Below are positions 8,567 through 16,750 of a stretch of 20,306 nucleotides of DNA, piece by piece; the stretch's first letter is position 1; every line of letters begins with the position of its first letter. The notes beneath the pieces were generated by a model, which searched no databases, had not been told where the DNA came from, and worked only from the letters and a program-made list of their open reading frames with translations. This DNA is from Hypsibius dujardini (Eukaryota > Tardigrada > Eutardigrada > Parachela > Hypsibiidae). Location of the stretch: NCBI GenBank assembly GCA_001579985.1, contig LRSR01011116.1:1-20306 (forward strand), read 5' to 3'. The translations under genes and the position numbers were made by a program.

Positions 8567-11500
8567 TCACCATAATGCCCTGATATCGGCTAGATCAAGT
8601 TCAAGGTGCCACCAGGTTGCGTTACCGGCAAAATGTTCACGCATGAGGGCCTTCCTACAAATCGAATAAAACATCCCCGGAATCAAATAATCGTCTAAAT
8701 GAACTAAATGAAAATTGTTTTGTCATACTTCAATTGAAAAATTTCACGAAATTTCCTCAAAACAATGAAGTTGTAACGAGGCAATAAATAGTTCAATCAA
8801 TCTGTATCAACGGTTGATTGATTGATAATGGCGGTTACAATACTTATTTGATTATTTAAAAACTGAAATAAAACGCCTGTTTTGGGCATGCTGGATCATA
8901 TTTTAAATTGATCTAAACATCACAGGCACGAGACAGTTGAACCCTTACCGGAAAACCAAACAAGCAAATACGCTCAGCACAATCGCCACCGCAATACCGA
9001 TGCCCATCGCAGTGTTGGCCACGCCACCTGTTTATCATCACGCAGCCCAGATTTGTATTTTTTTGGGTGTTCTATAAAGTTCGCGGAGGACTTTTGGGTT
9101 TTCCAACCTTCCGTGAAGCATTTGGGATCGTCGTTCAGGTACCCGCAAAACGGTCGGTTCGGTGGCGGATCAGGAGACCCGTTGCCCCAGTCGATAGTTC
9201 TTAAGAGGCGCCAATCCCAGCCTTCACCGCGTTGTAAAGCCACCACCTGAAACACACACAGCAGAGACTGTTACATTGTCAGTTACTTAAGTTGAGAAGA
9301 AATCCATGAGTTCACAATTGGAAATGATTAATTAATTAAGAATGCTTCCCTAGTGCACATCTGGTGTACGAAATTATTTTTTTGCGTACACATAAAAGAT
9401 GAATAGTCTCCTTAAATTCGTACGTAGAAAGAGCGGCTTCTATGTCACACATTATGTACGGCCATGTCGCGTTTGCTGATCCGTCAACGCCCGGATCGCA
9501 AAAAAAGGCCTTCTTGTCTGTCATCACTACTCCGCGTCTGGTCATCTCTTAATGTTGTTAGCATACACGTACTTTAGTACTGTTCTGTATTGGAGCGAGT
9601 TCTAATTTATTTGTGAGCATTTCTGTAATCTGTCTTATGTGGACAGCTATGACATATTTATGAGCGCTTCTATGCTCTGTCCTGGTGGGTGTTTACGTTG
9701 ATGTGGCCATTGGTCATTTAATACTTTGTACACGTACTTGTGCATGTACGCTCCCGTAGCGCTTATATAAGCTCGCGAGTTGCTGTTATGAAAGTATCAG
9801 TTTGCATCTCTTTAGTTTCCTCTTCTTTCGTCCTAGTAATACGACAAGCGGTCTCCGTTCGTTGTTCTACTAGTATAATAGGGTCGATTTAATAAGTTTG
9901 GTTAGCTACCGCGTCAGCCACCACAAAACGTACCAAGTACCAAAGAAACAACCAGATCATATGATCTAATACAGCTTTGTTTTGAATGTTAAAAGTGTCA
10001 GCCTCTTTGGGAAGGGAAATGTGATTTGTCTTACTGACAAATGCTCCATATTTTCTTTGTTTAAAAATGCGCGCCAAACGTGAACTGGTTATAACAGTGT
10101 GTCTTCCACGAAACGTTGCGCGCTTTTTACATAAATCTTCTTTTTGTTTGCCCTCTTGTGTCATTGCTTTCACTTGCTCTAGCCGATTTGGGGTGAAATT
10201 GAGTAGCTGTGTGCGTCTGAGCGAAAGCAGAAAGTGTAAAACAGCAAAAGGGAAGGCATGGGCAGAGCGGCGTCCTTCCCTGGTCTTAAAGAAGGCATAC
10301 ATGCTCTACATACTCCCACATACGAACACACGGGTGAAGTATAATATATGTTTTAATTTCTATGATTTTTCGTTTATATTAATTTCAGTTTAGTTCATCA
10401 GTTTAAGTTCAGTTCATCGATGTGTTCTTACCTCCCATTCACCAGTTGCAAAGTTCAAGTCTGAAACGGCCAGGTCGACTCGTCGCAAACCACTCCCGTC
10501 GATGTATAACTTTCCTAAGTCGGTCACGAAGGTGCGGTTTAAGATTCGGTCTGCGAGCCTCTTTCCACTGAGCTCATCAATCCTCAGCAGCCCACTCGAT
10601 AGAGTTTCGTTCAACACCTTCAGAGTGTCAGGATACTTCAAGATATTTTCATCAATCTAGCTGTTTGAAATTTCTTACCATTCCGAAGATCATGAAAGAC
10701 TCGTACAGTCCAATCAGGTATGGGTTCACCTATAACGGATTGGTTCCAGGTCAGGCAGAAATCCCAATGGGCGCATGGAAAATCAGACTCTCAGACACGA
10801 AAAAGTTTCATTACGAGCAGGGACAAAAGGCCGAGGTTTAAGTTTAACCTTAAGAAATTGCATATTGCCACTTTGCTCAACCCCTGGCCCTACCATGAGT
10901 CAGGACACAGGGGCTCCTTCTGTAGAGGTCGGAACCAGCTCACGTGGTTGGGGCAGAAATGGGTCTAGAGGCAAGGTATTGTCTTGCAAAACTCAATCTT
11001 GTATTCGGCGCTTGGTTCCTGGTCATGTTTAAATTTGTGGGGTTTGAAGGTCAAAGTTCCAGGGCAACTTGGAATTTCAGAAATTTTCCCAAAAATTCAG
11101 GTTTTGGATCAGATTTATATTTTTTGTGGCTCAGCCTAAATTCGATGTCAAGGCCTACGTACTTGTGATGTTTGAAAAAATGTTTGAAGATAATGAAGAG
11201 ATTGTTTGAACTCGGTTTCAAAACAGGTTTTAAAAAATACTTGTTAGTGTCCTGGTTCGGAGTGGTTTTGGCCTGTAAGGTCCCTAAACGAGCCCCTGAA
11301 TTCAAAGGTCGGAATCCATATGAGATATAACCGGGGTCTACCTTGTGGTAATAAGGGTCGGTCAAATTATAACGCTCTCTTGAGAGGCATGGCCAAGTAT
11401 TAACAGGAACATCCAGGGAAGCTGTCAGCTCTTCTTCTAGCATGCCTAGCATCAGGAGGGACCTGTAGGCTTGTCTTGTGACCTTTAACAGGAAAGAAGT

Positions 11501-14500
11501 AAATCAGTTTTCCCGTTTAGTGGTGTGACGTCGTATTTGTTGATACGATTTGATGTTTGCTGGTTATTTCAAGCTTGATTTTCTTCTATTGCTCATCCGT
11601 ACTGTCGTTCTCGTTCTCCTCTTGTGCCAATGATGACTATGTGTCACCCACCCTGGGAATGCTAGTTTACATTGTGGTCATCCGTGTTCACCCATTTCGG
11701 GGTTTCGGCTCCCATCCATTCCCACTCCACTGCCCACCTATTTCCCATCCCATTTTCCAAAAACTGTCCCATTTCCCATTCGGCTTTACCCGAACTCGTT
11801 GTTGGGTGGTACCCAACAGTTACGCAATACGTACTAATATAACAGTCTATCTACCTAATCAACCCATTCCTATCTACCCTCACATTCTATAATGTACTTA
11901 CTCAACTATTATCACGTACATAGTTCCGTCATGTCGGCAGGAACTAGTACGTGAGCTCAGGAATTATTCTTTATTCCTGACTATACAAGCGTGTGTTCTA
12001 CAGTAATCTAAGAGAGTTCCTTCCTTTCCGCTGTGACCTCCTCTACCAGTAAAGTCTTCCTGCAATTCTTCTCATATTATTCAGTCTAATAGCTTGCAGG
12101 TTCAGTTTCTTCCGTCCTAGTAGAGACGGAGGCCTAACACCGTTACCTTCGTAACAAAGACCTCTGTTCATAATCTGCACGGAAACACACAACCGAAAAA
12201 TGAGCAACTGAAAGCCTGCACTAATCTAAAGTGAATTCTCCCAAGGAGTCGAAAATCCAGCTGTTAACTTTCGCGAAATGTCTCATTTAAAAATTACCGC
12301 CCCCCGTTCGCTATCAAGGACTCTCTGAACACTCTGCGTAGACATTTTGCAAACGGATTTACAAAATCAAAAACTCTCGAAAAAGTTACACCCGTGGCCA
12401 AAATCCTTGCTGGACGGATTTACAGCAATATGTGCATTGAGCTGTGCCAAACAAAGCGGCCCAAGTTTGCGCCGCACTAATAAATTTGGCCGCATTTATT
12501 CTTCAATGATTGATTTCCTGAATTCCTCTCTTTTTCGAGCAAAAAATTGTAAATCACTATTTCCACCCATTTCCGAAAATTACCATCCATTCCCATTCCA
12601 TTTTGAACGGCACCCATCCCGACAAATCCATTCCCATTATCGGGTAATGGGAAAAAATGGGCCCAATGGGAGCCCGATAGAAAAAATTGGTACCGCGCCG
12701 CGGGAAATTTAAGACTGTTTTCTGCGTCCGCGTCTGAAAAGTCACGCGATTTCCCTTCCTTTTTTCGATTTGTGAGACAAGGTACTTTAATAACTTGAAA
12801 AAGCAGCACACTTATATCCTCGCGTATCGTAAGTCGACAGGACTTCCGGGATTTCAAGGATCAGCAGATTGTCTCATTGGTGTGACGGTGTTGATTGGGA
12901 GGTGTCTCATAAGCTGTGTTGTTTGCATTATTGACTATTCCTTTGATTCACTAGAGGGTCAATGGATGCTTGCCGTCCCAAAAGTTTTTGAGACAAAAAG
13001 CGTGAAACACTGTTTTTCGGCGAATTGAGGATTGATATGTTTAGTGTTTAAACATGATTCTCAATACGGTAATGCTTGCAATCTCACGGAAATCTCCCTG
13101 GGACGGCGGAGTTACGATTCTATGTGCAATGAAGTATACTTGTGGTAGCGTAGTGATGCATTAAACCTTATGGATGTTTTCCTGTTACTGTCTCGTAACC
13201 TATTCTACAACACCGGTCTTGTTAGAGTCCCTCTTCTCTCATCGTATTAGAAAAGATCGACAAAAAAATACTAGTTATTAATGTCTTCAGGGCGTAATCA
13301 AACGTGACATTTTCTATGGCCGACTGTGCAAATAATTCCGACATAGAATTATCCGCTCCTTGTCGTTTTTACGACTAGCGGCGAGGGGATAAGTGTCGCG
13401 GGTAAAATATTATTCTTTGTTCCAGTTTCAAAGCGTTGATTTTCGTTCTGTTTATTTTCTACGCTAAAGAAGCCTTCGGCTTCTTGACAAATTGTATAAA
13501 TAGTACTGTAATGTGTGGAAACGTCCAGTTCTGGTCTTCGTTTCGTTGTAATACAATTATTGTGAGGTTGACGTGTGTGGGCGCTACACAAGGAGCTCAA
13601 AAGAATTAATTAAAATAGCTGCAATACAGTTACAGCCTGTGGAAAATGGGCACGTGCAGGGTACGTACAGGAGACTAAACTTCTCAATTTTCTCCTCTTA
13701 TTCATCTGATCCAGCAGGTCAATTTGACTGGATCCATTTTCACTATAATTTGTGGATCAAATTATGTCATTCTCATTTCAAGAATACGCTCGCAGATTTT
13801 CACAGAAGAGGTTAGATGACGTGTCCACCGAAGTGGAGTTGTGTATTTAGCATTAGTATATAACATGACCACTAGTATAAACCACTACAAACGCAGCAGT
13901 CACTCCATTTGCCTTAGATGTCCGCACAATAAATCCTGTCTGAGAGATCTTTTTCGAATTGAAGTCTAGGGAATATATTTCCTGTGAAACCCTGAGCTGA
14001 AGGCCGTTTCAGTGGCATGAAATTCTAAGCAATTTACATGATTAGAGAGCCTCACCTTGTCGTCATCATCACCGTACTTCCACGAATACGAGCCGAATGC
14101 TGAAGAGTCTCGAAAAATTTCCAGGCCAATATAGACCTAAAAAGCCAAGTCGGTTTGAGCTCGTAGCACGTTCCTCTGTAAATGCTAGTGTGTTCTACTT
14201 ACAAATTCACCATTTGTCATGTTTCGTACTTGCGCTTGAATCTGAAGCAGAAATACGGTTATTTAGTAAGAGTACTGTTTAAGCCATGGTGTAATGAACG
14301 GCACCAGCAGCTGATACCACGTACCAGAAGCTGGCGTAAAGGTTCTCCATGACCCAGAAAAAGACATACTATAGAAGAGAAAAAGGCAGTGTCAGTAAAG
14401 CAGATTGTTAAAGAACTTAACCGTCCGTGTATACTTGCTTCGGCTGACTCTTCGAAACTTTTCTAATATGGCCTGGTAGTCCTCCGACACCATTTTCGCC

Positions 14501-15347
14501 GAATTGAAGGTCCACTTCGTGACGCTGAAGTGAGACGAGGCGTACAGAGCACCGTAAAGTGTGTCCGCCACCGCCGGAAATAGCGGAAGTGAATTCTGGT
14601 CCAGGGCAATGAAGATGGATGTCCATCGGTACTCCCGAAGCAGATTGAGGTACAAGTGAAGGTAGTTTTCCATCGACGATATTGTCGTGCTTATCCAGGT
14701 CGGTGAGAGTACTCGATCCGACGTGCTTCTCTCCGCTGCCACACTAAAAACCAATGGCCCATTCTATACTCGTATAAAATTTCTTTTTATATCCTGCGGA
14801 TCTCAATTGGTGTGCCTCTAACTCTGCAGCGAAATATTCTGACCTTGTGATCATGAGATAATTCCACTCGCGAGCCAAATCGTTAGTAACAACAGCCTCG
14901 TGACAACCTTAAAAATGTGGCAAAACAATTTTACGACCCGGCGTCTCCTTCGGCAGTTAGCCACGCCCATTTTTAACGTTCATTACCTGTTCCCAGAAAA
15001 GCAGTCAAGGATGGCGGACCATTACGTTGATTGACATAGCGACCGACGGTGTTGCTGACTTCGTCCCGGAATTGGTCGCAGTCAGTTAAGCCAGGCTCTA
15101 CCAAGAATGTATGGCTGAGGTTGAACACCCCAGCGTAAAGTTTGCGCAGACGTTCCATTGCGCTAAAAACCACGGGCTGTATGTAGGGCAGAGTTATGGG
15201 ATCTGGAAAAGGGGTCCTGTGTGTTGAGGTGATAATTTCCACGGTCGGGAGCTGCGGTACCTCCTTATATGTATTCGGTCCATGTGAGTCGGAAGAACGG
15301 ACGATAAGGATTGCGATAAAAGCGACCGGAAAAAAGTATAGCATCAT
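8567..15347 (-). CDS. Natriuretic-peptide-receptor-like membrane receptor with short tail (ANF-receptor ectodomain)
   Basis: Twelve exons: 15347-14987, 14907-14844, 14743-14439, 14368-14325, 14241-14203, 14136-14056, 11482-11342, 10729-10679, 10635-10432 (or from 10656), 9246-9108, 9027-8949, 8654-8567. Phases agree throughout if the 14438 donor is GC. The product is about 531-538 residues: signal peptide MLYFFPVAFIAILIV; an ANF-receptor (periplasmic-binding-like) ectodomain with GTGCHEAVVTNDLAREWNY, EYRWTSIFIALD, CLFLGHGEPLRQLL and GSYSWKYGDDDDK; the juxtamembrane WDWRLLRTIDWGNG/PPPNRPFCGY segment typical of receptor guanylate cyclases; membrane helix IGIAVAIVLSVFACLVF; then about 29 residues to TGA. 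No cyclase catalytic domain lies downstream. The length fits a clearance-type receptor (human NPR-C, 541), but a truncated receptor guanylate cyclase is equally possible. The ligand is unknown. Confidence 0.86.
8949..9246 (-). CDS. Receptor juxtamembrane and transmembrane exons
   Basis: Exon 9246-9108 starts after TGTGTTTCAG and encodes VVALQRGEGWDWRLL through PFCGYLNDDPKC, the Cys-containing stalk. An 80 nt intron (9107-9028, GTTGGA...AAACAG) corrects the frame; reading through it would destroy the membrane helix. Exon 9027-8949 encodes GGVANTAMGIGIAVAI and the rest of a single helix ending LVF, with a split Arg codon CG|GTAAGG. The weak GTTGGA donor is supported mainly by phase and by the clean helix it gives. 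Confidence 0.78.
9247..10431 (-). other. Receptor intron, 1.2 kb
   Basis: Between the GAG|GTAAGA donor and the TTTCAG acceptor. It contains a plus-strand TATATAAG (9764-9771) in a non-repetitive block, a 69-codon minus-strand frame at 9545-9336 (CDPGVDGSANATWPYIMCD) and a 137-codon minus-strand frame at 10302-9889 with a hydrophobic end (HMIWLFLWYLVRFVVA). Neither frame has a recognised domain. Confidence 0.45.
11483..14055 (-). other. Receptor intron, 2.6 kb
   Basis: Donor AAG|GTGAGG at 14055 and acceptor TTAAAG at 11483. It holds CCCATTCC-rich tracts at about 11710-11790 and 12560-12690, the second with a small inverted repeat around CCCATTATCGGGTAATGGG. A perfect GTTGGGT-GGT-ACCCAAC palindrome lies near 11800, and a hairpin-plus-TATA block at 13467-13503. 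No coding exon is supported. Confidence 0.5.
13467..13503 (+). promoter_or_regulatory. Perfect hairpin followed by a TATA box-like site
   Basis: 13467-13485 is a perfect 8 bp stem with a 3 base loop (AAGAAGCC-TTC-GGCTTCTT), followed ten bases later by TATAAATAG at 13495-13503. This is a canonical metazoan TATA sequence on the plus strand, antisense to the surrounding receptor gene. No plus-strand gene follows, so an old LTR or chance is as likely as an active promoter. Confidence 0.3.
14987..15347 (-). CDS. Receptor exon 1: signal peptide and start of ligand-binding domain
   Basis: Two adjacent ATGs (15347 and 15344) open a frame with a strongly hydrophobic N-terminus ending near RSSDSHG, where signal peptidase would cut. 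The ectodomain then begins, with NLSHTF as an N-glycosylation site. The exon ends ACAG|GTAATG after AFLGTG, and the split Gly codon is completed by exon 2 (GT), giving FLGTGCHEAVV. A TATATCGTATAAAC stretch (about 15399-15412 on the plus strand) lies roughly 60 bases upstream of the ATG and could be a core promoter or leader element. Confidence 0.85.
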
Positions 15348-16164
15348 TTATTGGATAGAAGCCTCGATTGCAACCGGAAAAGTTTCCAACGGCTCAGTTT
15401 ATACGATATAAGAATTAGTTTCATGCGTGCGAGAGAAATCGTTTTATTCAGACTGCTCTTATTGCCATGCAAGTTCGTAGAGAGTCACGATCGTTCTTGC
15501 AACGCCGCAGTGGTTTGTGGAAATCGTAGAATAGTCACGATCTTTGGCGACGCCGACCGTGCTGCTTCATGGGACCGGAAACCGTTCTGTGTTTAGCAGG
15601 GAAAGGGCGCAGATGTAATCAACGTTAATAGATCACTTCTTTTAGGGACATCTAAACTACGTTGTAACGTGCCCGAATCGGTGCAATTTCGATTAGGGCA
15701 AAGCGCAGTGACTCGGTCGTCACGGATTCACGGTGCGCATATGCACCCCCCCCCTGGGCATAACGACTTTACTTACGTCCCACAAGGGAACACAATTCCG
15801 GCTGGAATTAATAACGTTCCTAATTAGTAATTAGATGTTAAGGTAACGGTCCACTCAACAAAAGCACGCCTTGTATGTCGGTAGGGTCACAAGGTCCTGC
15901 ATTATTGTGTGTTTATCAGTGAGGTGACTGCGCTGAAACTTAAACAATGACAGCGAATTTTTCAGTACGCCTGCGTCAAATCAAAATTATTGCAAAATTC
16001 CCTAATGTATTACAAAGAATTCAAAGGTCGAGAGACCTTCGGTTACAATGACCTGGCTTGCCGTAGGCTGCCTGAGGCACGTGTGGTATATATGTTTTGA
16101 TTTTTGCCGATGAAAGGTCGCAGGGTCATGGATTTTGAGGTGTCAATTTCTTGTGCCTCGAGAC
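15348..16164. other. Spacer upstream of the receptor
   Basis: Contains the receptor's presumed promoter side and a near-duplicate GTCACGATC...ACGCCG motif (about 15483-15507 and 15534-15558). There is also a C-tract near 15747 and a short AAGGTCGAGAGACCTT hairpin near 16024. No coding region is supported. Confidence 0.5.
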
Positions 16165-16476
16165 TTCACTCCTCTAAAATTCTACAGATCTTGGTCGAAA
16201 CGTGTTAAACTCATGACAGAGAGACAGGGGCTTCAAATCGAGTTCACTCCTCTCAGGTTCTACAGATCTTGGTCGAAACGTGTTAAACTCATGATAGAGA
16301 GACAGGGGCTTCAAATCGAGTTCACTCCTTTCAAGTTCTACAGATCTTGGTCGAAACGTGTTAAACTCATGACAGAGAGACAGGGGCTTCAAATCGATTT
16401 CACTCCTCTCAAGTCTTATAGATCTTGGTCAAAACGTGTTAAACTCATGATAGAGAGACAGGGGCTTCAAATCGAA
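16165..16476. repeat. Four-copy 78 bp tandem array, open on both strands
   Basis: Copies begin at 16165, 16243, 16321 and 16399, each starting TTCACTCCT and sharing CAGATCTTGGTCGAAACGTG (the last copy slightly diverged). The unit is 26 codons, so frames stay open on both strands: plus reads YRSWSKRVKLM per unit, minus reads HEFNTFRPRSVE. Differences between copies (ACA/ATA, CTC/TTC) change amino acids on either strand, which argues against selection on a protein. It lies downstream of the fucosyltransferase stop. Confidence 0.93.
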
Positions 16477-16750
16477 AATGTTTTGAAAAATTCGAAATGA
16501 AATTGTGCAGGCGGGAATTAAATAAAAACTGAGTACCATCAAGTGGTTTAACCTCTGCAGAAGTAAGAAGCGATCGATTGTTTTCAACCAAAAACGTCCA
16601 AAAGGTCAACCGTGTTCGTTTTCCTCTTTCAGCAAGCGTGCAGAGCAACCCCAAGGGAATTGCTAATGCTTCGTTTGCCTTTTGTAATAGTTCCCAAGGT
16701 CAATTTTCTAAAGTGCATTGACAATTATGCAACTGCTGTATTGTTACAGA
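16477..16750. other. 3' flank of the fucosyltransferase
   Basis: AT-rich DNA between the stop codon and the 78 bp array. No clear AATAAA on the minus strand was found, so the 3' end of the transcript is undefined and may run into the array. Confidence 0.4.

Noticed and set aside
9889-10302. 137-codon minus-strand frame in a receptor intron
   Set aside because: Long and partly hydrophobic, but no recognised family, no signal peptide and no supporting splice sites. Not called without transcript data.
11051-11341. Continuation of the open frame past the receptor exon at 11342
   Set aside because: A good AAG|GTAGAC donor at 11341 joins in phase to VNPYLIGLYESF at 10729, a better fit to the ANF-receptor fold; the remaining frame is intronic.
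12347-12857. Overlapping frames on both strands in the 2.6 kb receptor intron
   Set aside because: They follow CCCATTCC-rich low-complexity sequence on both strands, with no domain or splice support.
16165-16476. Possible CRISPR-like array
   Set aside because: The whole 78 bp unit repeats with no unique spacers, and the surrounding genes are intron-bearing eukaryotic genes.
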